Shown in pieces: positions 23,835-32,590 of a stretch of 64,000 nt of DNA. The notes below the pieces were generated by a model. It did not search any database, was not told the DNA's origin, and was given only the letters and a program-made list of their open reading frames with translations. The position numbers and the translations under genes were made by a program. Each line of letters starts with the position of its first letter. The first letter of the stretch is position 1. Where the stretch lies: positions 1,426,001-1,490,000 of the forward strand of contig NZ_CP071503.1 of the NCBI RefSeq assembly GCF_017354945.1, given 5' to 3'. Source of the stretch: Shewanella avicenniae. GTDB lineage: Bacteria; Pseudomonadota; Gammaproteobacteria; Enterobacterales; Shewanellaceae.

Positions 23835-23869
23835 AAAAAGGCAGGTGACTAAGTCACCTGCCTTTTTTT
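23835..23869 (+). terminator. Intrinsic terminator after purL
   Basis: A perfect stem, AAAAAGGCAGGTGAC with GTCACCTGCCTTTTT around a three-base loop, and a seven-base T-run. Confidence 0.95.
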
Positions 23870-24545
23870 ATGCGGTTATTTTTCAATTTCAATATATTTT
23901 TTAATGAGTTATAGCGAGTTTTGCCATACAGTCGCGATTTGATGCGATAAATCTCCGAAGCCAGCGTTTTAGTTCGTCTGTATCTGCTTTGATACGGCAA
24001 GGCGCAGAGCAGCGAACACTGCCGAAAATCACCAATCTGTTAGCTATGACTTAACTACAATCGAGTTAAGTTGAACCTAGTAAATTAGTACTGGGTTAAC
24101 TAGTGTGTGGATTTAACTTATTGAAAAATAGTTATTAAATTTATTTATTCATGGTGAACGAGCTTGGTGTTTCCCCATATATTAAAGGGAATTGAAAATC
24201 GCAACTATTCACACATGATTTTACCGCAGCAAAAAGCACGCTATTTTGTGAGCTTAGGCTTGATTTTGTGGCGCCTTATTCTGCATAAGAAAAATTTAAT
24301 AAAATGTATTTATGATTAGTTGGCGGAATTATAGGTTTTTAGTGTTTTCAGTTTGTCTTGTTGTAATTAATGTTATTTAAATCAATTTATTAAGTTTTAA
24401 TTTTCACTTGGCACTTGGTTGAGTTAACCGATTTTTTCCGCATATAAATATACATTTATAGTGTGTTTAGTACTTAATCTGTCTTAATGGTCATTTATAT
24501 ATGTTTTCTCTCATTTTTACCGTCTCTCTAACATGAGTAAAATAA

Positions 24546-24562
24546 AAAGTCAATATGACTTT
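24546..24562. repeat. Perfect 17-base palindrome in the cydA upstream region
   Basis: AAAGTCA and TGACTTT arms around ATA form a perfect dyad. It is not followed by a T-run and does not match Fnr or Crp consensus. It is likely a protein binding site, but the protein is unknown. Confidence 0.45.
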
Positions 24563-24598
24563 ATTTTGACTGTGTCTTTGTCCGCAAAACCCATTAAA

Positions 24599-24634
24599 AC
24601 TCGCGGCTTTGATTGATTTGAGTCAAACGCGAGT
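24599..24634 (+). promoter_or_regulatory. Fnr/EtrA-like site inside a larger dyad, upstream of cydA
   Basis: TTGATTTGAGTCAA (24613-24626) matches the Fnr consensus TTGAT-N4-ATCAA at nine of ten defined positions. It is flanked by the complementary arms ACTCGCG (24599-24605) and CGCGAGT (24628-24634). EtrA is the Fnr homologue of Shewanella. It is about 320 bases before the cydA start, so a direct role depends on where transcription begins. Confidence 0.5.
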
Positions 24635-24750
24635 GGTATAAAATTATGGCTATATTCAGCCTTATTTAATGTTTAACTGAATGAAAAATAAAGAAAAGTT
24701 TGTTTTTTGTTCCTAATTAAATGTGACCTGTGACGCAAAAGGGTTTCTGA

Positions 24751-24766
24751 TTGTGATTTATCACAA
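24751..24766 (+). promoter_or_regulatory. Crp-like palindrome with shortened spacer upstream of cydA
   Basis: TTGTGATTTATCACAA is a perfect 16-base palindrome. Its half-sites TGTGA and TCACA are those of Crp, but the spacer is four bases instead of six. A TATTTT at 24785-24790 could be the -10, putting the dyad near -40. In Shewanella oneidensis cytochrome bd expression is known to depend on Crp, which makes the site of interest. Confidence 0.55.
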
Positions 24767-24944
24767 TGTTTGTTGGGTAGATTGTATTTTTCGACTTTGG
24801 TCGAAGGTATTCGATGCCTAAGAATCATTTTAGAAAGTTTAGCGGCGCTCACGGGCCAAACTGATAAAAACAAAATGTCAAACTAACGCTATCCAGCTCA
24901 CCGTTAGGACGCTGTTAGACGGTACACCATGTAAGGAGTCACAA

Positions 24945-26516
24945 ATGATAGTTGGAGAGGTTGTTGAGCTTTCACGCTTTCAATTCGCGTTGACAGCCAT
25001 GTATCACTTCTTGTTTGTACCTCTGACCTTGGGTATGACTTTTATGCTTGCCATCATGGAATCGCTGTACGTGATGACCAACAAGCAGATCTATAAAGAC
25101 ATGACCAAGTTCTGGGGTAAATTGTTCGGTATTAACTTTGCCTTGGGCGTTGCTACCGGTTTGACCATGGAGTTCGAGTTCGGAACTAACTGGTCTTACT
25201 ATTCGCACTATGTAGGCGATATCTTCGGTGCGCCGCTGGCGATCGAAGGTTTGATGGCCTTCTTCTTGGAATCTACCTTCGTTGGTATGTTCTTCTTTGG
25301 TTGGGACCGTTTCTCTAAGCGTCAACACTTGGCTGTGACTTGGTTGACCGCATTAGGTACTAACCTGTCTGCATTGTGGATTCTGGTAGCAAACGGCTGG
25401 ATGCAAAACCCAGTGGGCTCTGTGTTCAACTACGAAACCATGCGCATGGAAATGACCAGCTTTGCCGAGTTGGTACTGAACCCTGTGGCTCAGGTTAAGT
25501 TTGTACACACCGTGGCTTCTGGTTATGTAACCGGTGCAATGTTTGTACTGTCTATCTCTGCTTACTACATCCTGAAAAAACGTGACCTGCCATTCGCACG
25601 TCGTTCTTTCGCTGTAGCAGCAAGCTTCGGTATGGCGTCAATCCTGTCTGTTATCGTACTGGGTGACGAATCAGGCTACCGCATGGGTGAAGTACAGCGA
25701 GTTAAATTGGCGGCTGTAGAAGCGGAATGGCACACTGAGCCAGCGCCTGCTTCATTCACTGCATTTGGTTATCCAAACCAAGAAGAGATGGAAACTAACT
25801 TCGCTATCAAGATCCCTTATGCAATGGGTATCATCGCGACTCGTTCTATCGACGAGCAAGTGACCGGTATTCATGACTTGGTGAAAGAGCACGAAGCACG
25901 TATCCGTAACGGTATGACGGCTTATGCGCTGCTTGAACAACTGCGTATGGCGAAGAAAGCTGGTCAACAACCAGATGCTGCACTAGTTGCTGCGTTTGAA
26001 GAGAAGAAAGTTGACTTAGGTTATGGCCTGTTGCTGAAGCCATACACCGACAAAGTAGTTGATGCGACTGAAGAGATGATCAAATCAGCTGCGAAAGACT
26101 CTATCCCTGCGGTTGCGCCACTGTTCTATACCTTCCGTGTGATGGTTGCTCTCGGTGTAGTGATGTTGCTGGTATTTGCTGCAGCCTTCTGGCAAAGCAC
26201 TCGCCACCAAATCGCTGAAAAAACGTGGGTACTCAAAGCTGCACTGTTCAGCTTGCCACTGCCTTGGATTGCGATTGAATGTGGCTGGTTTGTGGCTGAA
26301 TACGGCCGTCAACCATGGACTGTGTCTGAAATGCTGCCAACCTTTATGTCTGCTTCTAGTCTGACTGTGGGCGATCTGTGGTTCAGTATCATTCTGGCTA
26401 CGCTGATCTACACAGTGCTGTTGGTTATCGAGCTGTTCTTGATGTTCAAGTTTGCCCGTAAAGGTCCTAGCTCACTGAAGACCGGCCGCTATCACTTTGA
26501 ACAACTAGACGCCTGA
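24945..26516 (+). CDS. cydA: Cytochrome bd ubiquinol oxidase subunit I
   Basis: Haem-bearing, quinol-oxidising subunit of the high-oxygen-affinity terminal oxidase in the inner membrane. Length 523. H21 ([13 protein letters not shown]) corresponds to the conserved N-terminal haem-ligand histidine. A long periplasmic Q-loop region lies about 250-380, and the GRQPW quinol-site motif is in [16 protein letters not shown]. Multiple membrane helices are evident. The start is set by AAGGAG 7 bases ahead. It begins the cydABX operon. Confidence 0.97.
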   Translation: MIVGEVVELSRFQFALTAMYHFLFVPLTLGMTFMLAIMESLYVMTNKQIYKDMTKFWGKLFGINFALGVATGLTMEFEFGTNWSYYSHYVGDIFGAPLAIEGLMAFFLESTFVGMFFFGWDRFSKRQHLAVTWLTALGTNLSALWILVANGWMQNPVGSVFNYETMRMEMTSFAELVLNPVAQVKFVHTVASGYVTGAMFVLSISAYYILKKRDLPFARRSFAVAASFGMASILSVIVLGDESGYRMGEVQRVKLAAVEAEWHTEPAPASFTAFGYPNQEEMETNFAIKIPYAMGIIATRSIDEQVTGIHDLVKEHEARIRNGMTAYALLEQLRMAKKAGQQPDAALVAAFEEKKVDLGYGLLLKPYTDKVVDATEEMIKSAAKDSIPAVAPLFYTFRVMVALGVVMLLVFAAAFWQSTRHQIAEKTWVLKAALFSLPLPWIAIECGWFVAEYGRQPWTVSEMLPTFMSASSLTVGDLWFSIILATLIYTVLLVIELFLMFKFARKGPSSLKTGRYHFEQLDA

Positions 26517-26532
26517 GCAGAGGGATTAGACC

Positions 26533-27690
26533 ATGTTTGATTACGAAATTTTACGATTTGTCTGGTGGGCACTGCTCGGCGTACTGCTGATCGGCTTCGC
26601 TGTGACAGATGGCTTTGATATGGGCGTGGGTGCCTTGCTGCCAATCGTGGGCAAGGATGACACTGAGCGTCGTGTGATGATTAACTCTGTTGCACCGCAC
26701 TGGGATGGTAACCAAGTTTGGTTGATCACTGCCGGTGGTGCACTGTTTGCTGCATTCCCAACTGTCTATGCTGTATCTTTCTCTGGCTTCTATGTGGCTA
26801 TGATTCTGGTATTAGCATGTTTGTGGCTGCGTCCAGTGGGCTTCGATTACCGTTCAAAAATCGAAGCACCAAAATGGCGTAAAACTTGGGATTGGTGTCT
26901 GTTTGCCGGTGGTTTTGTTCCGCCATTGGTTATCGGGGTCGCTTTCGGTAACTTGCTGCAAGGTGTACCGTTCCAATTCGACGAATATCTGCGTGCTTAC
27001 TACGGCGAACCAGGTACTAACTGGCTGCTGAACCTGATCTATCTGCTGAATCCGTTTGGTTTGGTAGCGGGCTTGATCAGTGCTGGTATGTTCATGACTC
27101 AAGGTGCTTGTTGGTTGCAAATGAAGACTGATGGCGAAGTGCGTGCTCGCGCTTCAAAAATGGCTCAGCTGCTGTCAATCGTCGTGTTGGTGCTGTTTGT
27201 TGTCGCAGGCTTCTGGGTAAGCGGTATGGACGGTTATGTGTTGACCTCAGCGATTGATGGCAACGCAGTGTCTGATCCAACAGTGAAGCAAGTTGCGGTT
27301 CAAGCTGGTGCGTGGATGGCTAACTATGAAAAATACCCACTGACTTGGATTTTCCCAATCTTGGGTGTTGCTGCTGCCGCGTTGACATTCCTGACTAGCC
27401 GTTTGAATCGTGCTGGCTTTGCATTCTTGTTCAGCTCACTGACCATTGCTGGCGTGATCCTGACCTGTGGTGTAGCAATGTTCCCATTCGTGATGCCGTC
27501 ATCACTGGTTCCGAACGTGAGTCTGACCATGTGGGATGCCACTGCAAGCCAAATGACACTCACAGTTATGACCTATGTAGCGATTGTATTCGTACCTATC
27601 GTACTGGGTTACACGCTGTGGACTTACTTCAAGATGTTTGGACGCGTAACTCGCGAACACATCGAAGCTAACAGCACTTCACTGTACTAA
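26533..27690 (+). CDS. cydB: Cytochrome bd ubiquinol oxidase subunit II
   Basis: Second integral membrane subunit of cytochrome bd, 385 residues, about eight to nine membrane helices. The conserved N-terminus MFDYEILRFVWWALLGVLLIGFAVTDGFDMG and HWDGNQVWLITAGGA region are plain. It starts 16 bases after cydA and is followed within 14 bases by cydX. Confidence 0.97.
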   Translation: MFDYEILRFVWWALLGVLLIGFAVTDGFDMGVGALLPIVGKDDTERRVMINSVAPHWDGNQVWLITAGGALFAAFPTVYAVSFSGFYVAMILVLACLWLRPVGFDYRSKIEAPKWRKTWDWCLFAGGFVPPLVIGVAFGNLLQGVPFQFDEYLRAYYGEPGTNWLLNLIYLLNPFGLVAGLISAGMFMTQGACWLQMKTDGEVRARASKMAQLLSIVVLVLFVVAGFWVSGMDGYVLTSAIDGNAVSDPTVKQVAVQAGAWMANYEKYPLTWIFPILGVAAAALTFLTSRLNRAGFAFLFSSLTIAGVILTCGVAMFPFVMPSSLVPNVSLTMWDATASQMTLTVMTYVAIVFVPIVLGYTLWTYFKMFGRVTREHIEANSTSLY

Positions 27691-27703
27691 GGAGGAAGAC
27701 AAT

Positions 27704-27814
27704 ATGTGGTATTTCACTTGGATACTGGGTCTGTTGCTGGCATGCGCCTTTGGTATCATCAATGCTCTATGGTTAGAAAACACCGAGAACATGGATCGTA
27801 ATGCCGAAGAGTAA
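27704..27814 (+). CDS. cydX: Cytochrome bd small subunit CydX
   Basis: A 36-residue single-helix protein (MWYFTWILGLLLACAFGI..., ending NMDRNAEE) that matches CydX, the small subunit needed for stable cytochrome bd. It has a strong GGAGGA site 7 bases upstream. The conserved features are the YFTWILG helix start, an N-A-x-W segment and the acidic tail after MD. It is the third gene of the operon and is followed by a terminator. Confidence 0.95.
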   Translation: MWYFTWILGLLLACAFGIINALWLENTENMDRNAEE

Positions 27815-27836
27815 GCATTAGCGCTTATCCTAAATA

Positions 27837-27870
27837 CAAGGCCACCATTTTTGGTGGCCTTGTTGTTTTT
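27837..27870 (+). terminator. Intrinsic terminator of cydABX
   Basis: Stem CAAGGCCACC (27837-27846) with GGTGGCCTTG (27853-27862), then a T-rich run. Confidence 0.92.
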
Positions 27871-27971
27871 ATTGTCATCCCCAAACGTAGTTTCTGGCAG
27901 CGGTGATGGTTTTAGTGCACGCTCACTATCAGGTAAAGCGATTTGCTTTCAGCTAATAACGAATATGAACG

Positions 27972-28568
27972 ATGCTTGAGTTACCTATTACTGATGTTGA
28001 TCATTGGCGGCAGTTTGTAGCGCAGCAGTCTCGGGCGCAGTTACAACAGTTGTTATTTGATTGGCTGCGTCAAGATCAATTGCGTATGGGCGCGTTAAAC
28101 GCCTTAGCAGCGCTTAACTTACCAAATTGCTATATCGCCGCAGGGTTTGTACGTCACCTGGTATGGGACCGTTTACACGGCTTAGAAATGCCTTTGAACG
28201 ATGTCGATGTTATTTATTTCGACCCTGATGATTGTTCGCGAGCAGTTGAACGTACTTATGAGCAAAGGTTAGCAGCGCTAATACCGCTGAACTGGTCAGT
28301 GAAGAATCAAGCACGTATGCATCTAAAACATGGTCACAGGCCATATCACAGTGTGAGTGATGCAATGTCCTACTGGCCAGAATTAGAAACCGCAATTGCG
28401 GTCTCGCTGCATCAAGGGCAATTACAGTTGCTCGATAATTGTTGTCTACATTCACTCATGTCGCTCTACCTTTCTCCCAATCCGCTTGCCAATGCTGAAA
28501 GTTTTCAGCTGCGTATTTCAAGCAAAGGCTGGTTAACACATTATCAGTATTTAATGCTGGGCAAATAG
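27972..28568 (+). CDS. Nucleotidyltransferase-like protein (DUF925/NTP_transf_6)
   Basis: A 198-residue protein of the nucleotidyltransferase-like family PF06042. The glycine-containing motif AAGFVRHLVWDRLHG (about 56-70) and the acidic pair NDVDVIYFD (about 76-84) fit the family's active site. The tail (GWLTHYQYLMLGK) resembles the family's conserved KxW end. Substrate is unknown. It stands alone between cydX and ompW. Confidence 0.8.
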   Translation: MLELPITDVDHWRQFVAQQSRAQLQQLLFDWLRQDQLRMGALNALAALNLPNCYIAAGFVRHLVWDRLHGLEMPLNDVDVIYFDPDDCSRAVERTYEQRLAALIPLNWSVKNQARMHLKHGHRPYHSVSDAMSYWPELETAIAVSLHQGQLQLLDNCCLHSLMSLYLSPNPLANAESFQLRISSKGWLTHYQYLMLGK

Positions 28569-28886
28569 CATTTAAATGGTGATTTATTCTGTATTTATTG
28601 ATGGAGAAATTCGCTAAGTATTTTTAAAAATTAGCCAAAAGTGGAATAGTGAAATTGGTGATAAAAACAGCGTTTTTTACGCATTTATGCTGCTTTTATA
28701 ACCGCCATTTTAGATGGATCTTAACGTTTTTGTGATCGATTATTCATTGTTGTATGGGGTTTTTGTTGTGCATCTTGTTTATTGATCTGGATCAATGATG
28801 TTGCGTAAAGATGCTGGCAGGGTAGCCACGTTTGTTACAGAAAACACCATAATTAATGCGAACACGAGTCGCTACGGAGTGAATCA
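28569..28886. other. Regulatory stretch before ompW
   Basis: About 320 bases with no gene. It holds the Fnr box listed separately. A CATAAT at 28848-28853 would place that box near -71, a position used by Fnr on some promoters. No clear -35 is present. Confidence 0.5.
28782..28795 (+). promoter_or_regulatory. Perfect Fnr (EtrA) box upstream of ompW
   Basis: TTGATCTGGATCAA matches TTGAT-N4-ATCAA at every defined position. The ompW start is 92 bases downstream. In Escherichia coli ompW is Fnr-controlled, so anaerobic control here is a fair inference. Confidence 0.8.
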
Positions 28887-29558
28887 ATGGACAAGAAAAT
28901 CATTTCAGGAATCATTGCTGCGGTACTTTTTTCTGCTGCTGGAGCGGCAACTGCACATGAAGCAGGTGATATCATCGTACGTGCAGGTGCAGTAGTGGTT
29001 GCGCCAAATGAGTCCAGTGCTAACGTTGTTACCCCAGACTTGGGTGATCTGGGTGAGTTTGATGTCAGCAACAATACTCAACTGGGTTTGAATTTTGGTT
29101 ACATGTTGACCGATAACATTGGTGTGGAACTGCTGGCGGCAACGCCATTCAGCCATGATGTGAAACTTGCAGGGATGAAAATCGCTGAAACTAAACACCT
29201 GCCACCAACCTTAGTTGTTCAGTATTACTTCGGTGATGCACAATCAAAAGTGCGCCCATACATCGGTGCTGGTATCAACTACACCAACTTTTTCGATACT
29301 AAGTTCACTAACGACTTAGGCGGCAAGCTGTCTAACCTGTCAATGGAAAACTCTTGGGGTCTGGCCGGTCAAGTAGGTCTGGACTATCAAGTGACTGACA
29401 AGCTGCTGGTGAACGCATCTATTTGGTACGCTAAAATCGATTCAGACGTGTCATTTGATTACGCTTACGGTGATGCGAATGAAAACACCGCCGCAGTGAC
29501 CATCGCTACTGATATCGACCCATGGGTCTACATGGTGAGTGTGGGTTACGTATTCTAA
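28887..29558 (+). CDS. ompW: OmpW family outer membrane protein
   Basis: An eight-stranded beta-barrel of 223 residues that forms a small hydrophobic channel in the outer membrane. A signal peptide is seen (MDKKIISGIIAAVLFSAAGAATA), then the family N-terminus HEAGDIIVRAGAVVVAPNESS. The NFGYMLTDNIGVELLAATPFSHDV block and the C-terminal aromatic ending MVSVGYVF are family hallmarks. A perfect Fnr box lies upstream and a bidirectional terminator downstream. Confidence 0.95.
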   Translation: MDKKIISGIIAAVLFSAAGAATAHEAGDIIVRAGAVVVAPNESSANVVTPDLGDLGEFDVSNNTQLGLNFGYMLTDNIGVELLAATPFSHDVKLAGMKIAETKHLPPTLVVQYYFGDAQSKVRPYIGAGINYTNFFDTKFTNDLGGKLSNLSMENSWGLAGQVGLDYQVTDKLLVNASIWYAKIDSDVSFDYAYGDANENTAAVTIATDIDPWVYMVSVGYVF

Positions 29559-29576
29559 TATCGCGGGGGCGATAAC

Positions 29577-29604
29577 AAAAAAGGCGCTAATGAGCGCCTT
29601 TTTC
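29577..29604. terminator. Bidirectional terminator between ompW and the SDR gene
   Basis: AAAAAGGCGCT and AGCGCCTTTTT pair around AATG. It is shared by two converging genes. Confidence 0.92.
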
Positions 29605-29606
29605 TT

Positions 29607-30347
29607 TTAACGTTTTTTCTTCTGCTTCCAGTGACGCGTGTTGTAGATGTACTCCGGCAACAATCTCGTTAACCATGCCACTGTGTACCAACGTTTAGTC
29701 ACGACCACGCTACGCTTTCTTTTGAGTAGCGCTTTTACCGTTTGGCGGGCAACTTCTTCAACCGGCGATAACCACAGCTGAGAATGCTGCATGGCAGCCT
29801 TATCTAATAAACCAAGTTGAATATCGGTGATATCAATCGGCAGTTTCAAGCGCTGCGCATGCATCGACAGCCCTTCGAGATAGTTAATTGCGAATGCTTT
29901 CGCAGCATGGAACGCCACACTCGGTCCACCACGAAGACCGGCAATCGATGTAATTGCTGCCAACTGGCCATAACCTTGTTCGCGAAATAGGCGAAAGAAG
30001 GTATTGCACACAGCGGCAAAGCCTTTGACGTTAACATCGATAATTTCGTCTTCAAGTTGCCATGGCAGGTCGGGATGATAGGAGTTCAACCCAGTGTTGA
30101 CCAATACTAACTGTGCACCACCGACCTGCTGCCATACTTGTTGTAACTGATCGATAGTGTGTGCGGCATCGGCAATGTCGAGCGGAAATACTTGGGTAGA
30201 ATCTGGTAACTGACTGACGAGGTCATCCAACGTCTCAGGCGCAGCAGCCAAGAGGACTAACTTCATCCCCGCCGCTGAAAGTTGTTTGGCAATCTCCTTG
30301 CTCAACATTGAACTGGCGCCTACCAGAATTGCAGTTGTTTCAGTCAT
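29607..30347 (-). CDS. SDR-family protein with altered active site
   Basis: A 246-residue Rossmann-fold protein of the short-chain dehydrogenase/reductase family. The nucleotide-binding loop reads VGASSMLS (about 9-16) instead of TGxxxGxG. The catalytic serine (S134, ITSIAG) and lysine (K150) are present, but the tyrosine of YxxxK is F146 (VAFHAAKAF). The C-terminus is very basic (RHWKQKKKR), with a hydrophobic stretch (WYTVAWLTRLLPEY) that could touch the membrane. Redox activity is therefore doubtful; substrate unknown. Confidence 0.85.
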   Translation of the reverse strand: MTETTAILVGASSMLSKEIAKQLSAAGMKLVLLAAAPETLDDLVSQLPDSTQVFPLDIADAAHTIDQLQQVWQQVGGAQLVLVNTGLNSYHPDLPWQLEDEIIDVNVKGFAAVCNTFFRLFREQGYGQLAAITSIAGLRGGPSVAFHAAKAFAINYLEGLSMHAQRLKLPIDITDIQLGLLDKAAMQHSQLWLSPVEEVARQTVKALLKRKRSVVVTKRWYTVAWLTRLLPEYIYNTRHWKQKKKR

Positions 30348-30416
30348 GGTTTCAACGTGATAGAAAATAAAGTCACATGATAGAAGTATGCTGATAACAC
30401 CTCAAGAAATAAACAT

Positions 30417-30440
30417 GGATGTATAGACATCCAGAAGTCT
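30417..30440 (+). promoter_or_regulatory. Met boxes (MetJ operator) upstream of metA
   Basis: Tandem eight-base units AGACATCC (30425-30432) and AGAAGTCT (30433-30440) match the Met box AGACGTCT at six and seven of eight positions. A weaker unit GGATGTAT (30417-30424) precedes them. MetJ repression with S-adenosylmethionine is the inference. Confidence 0.7.
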
Positions 30441-30565
30441 TTATGTATGATCTAGACTTAATAGGTTTCGGTGCCTGGGTGAGGATATTCTGCCCCCTGT
30501 GACACACTGAAATCTCCATTTTTGTCTTGGCGCGATGGCGCTATTCGATGCTGTAGAGGCGAACG

Positions 30566-31507
30566 ATGCCCGTAAAAGTACCTGATAATTTACCTGCTGC
30601 CAGTATTCTTGAATCTGAAAACATCTTCGTGATGTCAGAGACTCGGGCGGCCAATCAGGATATCAGACCGATGAAGGTGCTGATCCTCAATCTGATGCCT
30701 AATAAAATCGAGACTGAAACCCAGCTGCTGCGACTGCTCAGTAACACACCATTGCAGATCGATATCGATTTGCTGCGTATTCATGACCGTGAGTCAAAGC
30801 ATACGCCTATGGATCACTTAAATACCTTCTATCGTGATTTTGAAGATATCAAACACAAAAACTACGACGGGTTGATCATCACTGGTGCGCCGTTGGGGCA
30901 GTTAGACTTTGAAGATGTGATTTATTGGGATCATATCAAAGAGGTGATTGATTGGTCGCAGACTCACGTCGTGTCAGTGCTATTCCTGTGTTGGGCTGCG
31001 CATGCGGGTTTATTCCACCTTTATGGTTTGAAACGCAAGATCATGGAGCGCAAGTGTTCTGGGGTGTTTGAGCATCAGCGTATCAAAGCACATGTACCAC
31101 TTTTGCGTGGCTTTGATGATGTGTTCTATGCACCACACTCCCGTTACGCGCAGATGGATGTTGAAGAGTTAAAGGCAGATCCTAACCTCACCGTATTGGC
31201 TGAGTCAAAAGAGGCGGGCGCCTATATTGTCATTAGTAATGACAACCGCAACTTGTTTGTCATGGGGCACCCTGAGTATCGCAAAGGCACATTGCGCGAT
31301 GAGTACTTCCGCGATTTAGAAGCCGGTATCAATCCTGAGGTGCCTGCGAACTACTTCCGTGATGATGACCCGACTAAAGAACCGATTGGTCGCTGGTTCG
31401 GTCATGGCAATTTACTGATCAGTAACTGGCTCAACTACTATGTGTACCAGCTGACACCGTATGACTTGAGTGATTTAAGCGCAATAACCCCGTGGGAAAA
31501 GGCATAG
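30566..31507 (+). CDS. metA: Homoserine O-succinyltransferase
   Basis: First step of methionine synthesis, acylating homoserine from succinyl-CoA (possibly acetyl-CoA; specificity is not certain from sequence). Length 313. The nucleophilic C142 is in [16 protein letters not shown] and the catalytic His and Glu in MGHPEY. The start ATG 30566 opens with [23 protein letters not shown], as in the family. MetJ-type boxes lie about 125 bases upstream. Confidence 0.95.
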   Translation: MPVKVPDNLPAASILESENIFVMSETRAANQDIRPMKVLILNLMPNKIETETQLLRLLSNTPLQIDIDLLRIHDRESKHTPMDHLNTFYRDFEDIKHKNYDGLIITGAPLGQLDFEDVIYWDHIKEVIDWSQTHVVSVLFLCWAAHAGLFHLYGLKRKIMERKCSGVFEHQRIKAHVPLLRGFDDVFYAPHSRYAQMDVEELKADPNLTVLAESKEAGAYIVISNDNRNLFVMGHPEYRKGTLRDEYFRDLEAGINPEVPANYFRDDDPTKEPIGRWFGHGNLLISNWLNYYVYQLTPYDLSDLSAITPWEKA

Positions 31508-31588
31508 CCGATAGCGTTTTGATTAAACGCAAATGCCCTCGTCGGTGGATACTATGAGGGTAGTTATCGTATTAAGCGGTGAAAACAA

Positions 31589-31614
31589 AAACGGCTTCCT
31601 CATGAAAGCCGTTT
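31589..31614. terminator. Terminator between metA and suhB
   Basis: AAACGGCTT (31589-31597) and AAGCCGTTT (31606-31614) pair. The better T-run is on the suhB (minus) side. Confidence 0.8.
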
Positions 31615-31634
31615 CATTATGCGTGTAACACTTA

Positions 31635-32438
31635 TTAGCGTTTCAGTGATTCGCTCAGTTGTGGGCGGAATTTTTTCACCAACAGTGCAGTAGCTTTTGG
31701 ACCACCGGCGACGATGTTGCCGCTGATCAGGTAGTTGTGACCACCCGACAATTCAGCCACAGTACCGCCCGCTTCACGCACGAGTAGATCGCCAGCCGCG
31801 ATATCCCAAGGTTTCAGACCAATTTCGAAGAACGCATCCACACGACCTGCAGCCACGTAAGCCAAATCCAATGCTGCTGAACCCGCGCGACGAATATCGG
31901 TACATGAGGCAAATGCTTCAGCAAACAGCTTCATGTAAGTTTCGGTGTGTTGACGTGCTTTAAATGGGAAACCAGTAGCCACTAAGCTTTTGCTCAGGTC
32001 ATTTGGGTTGTTAGCACGAATACGGAAGTCGTTCAGTTTAGCGCCTTGACCGCGTACAGCTGAGAACAGCTCTTCACGGACTGGGTCGTAAACGATTGCC
32101 ACTTCAGTTTTGCCTTTAACTTGTAAAGCAATAGAAACGGCGAAGTGAGGTACACCATTAACGAAGTTATTGGTGCCATCCAGCGGATCGACAATCCACA
32201 AATAATCATTATTTGAACCACGGCTCTCACCGTTTTCTTCACCCACGATGCTGTGATCTGGGTATGATTTGCGAATTTGCTGAACAATGGCAGCTTCTGC
32301 TTCTTTATCAATATTTGATACGAAATCGTTAATACCTTTGGTATCAACTTGTACGCGGTCTAATTCGTTAAAACCACGCATGATAATCTGGCCTGCGGCG
32401 CGAGCAGCGCGCACACCAATGGTAAGCATTGGATGCAT
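31635..32438 (-). CDS. suhB: Inositol-1-monophosphatase SuhB
   Basis: Mg-dependent inositol monophosphatase-like protein of 267 residues; in Escherichia coli SuhB also takes part in rRNA transcription antitermination. Metal-binding motifs are visible: GEENG (about 66-70), DPLDGTNNF (about 84-92) and the late WDIAAGDLLVREAGG. It is divergent from trmJ. Confidence 0.95.
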   Translation of the reverse strand: MHPMLTIGVRAARAAGQIIMRGFNELDRVQVDTKGINDFVSNIDKEAEAAIVQQIRKSYPDHSIVGEENGESRGSNNDYLWIVDPLDGTNNFVNGVPHFAVSIALQVKGKTEVAIVYDPVREELFSAVRGQGAKLNDFRIRANNPNDLSKSLVATGFPFKARQHTETYMKLFAEAFASCTDIRRAGSAALDLAYVAAGRVDAFFEIGLKPWDIAAGDLLVREAGGTVAELSGGHNYLISGNIVAGGPKATALLVKKFRPQLSESLKR

Positions 32439-32590
32439 TGCAATCCCCTGGATGTGAAAGAACGGTCAAAAAAACGCGCGTATTATACATGAGAGGAAAG
32501 TTATATCAAATACCGATTTTTGTGTGAGCAATGGTGCGGGTCTGTGATAGGATGCAGCCTCTTATTTTTACATCAATATTAAGTCGTCAA

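Larger units (their letters stand above)
23870..24944. other. Gene-free AT-rich control region upstream of cydA
   Basis: About 1.07 kb without a credible gene. It is notably more AT-rich than its surroundings. Its downstream third holds three dyad elements listed separately (24546-24562, 24613-24626, 24751-24766). An ArcA-box-like stretch TGTAATTAATGTTATTTAA starts at 24362, with two TGTWA words about ten bases apart; it is only a weak candidate. Confidence 0.6.

Noticed and set aside
24673..24873. Minus-strand frame of 66 residues in the cydA upstream region.
   Set aside because: It runs through the Crp-like dyad and likely cydA promoter, has no family resemblance and no ribosome binding site.
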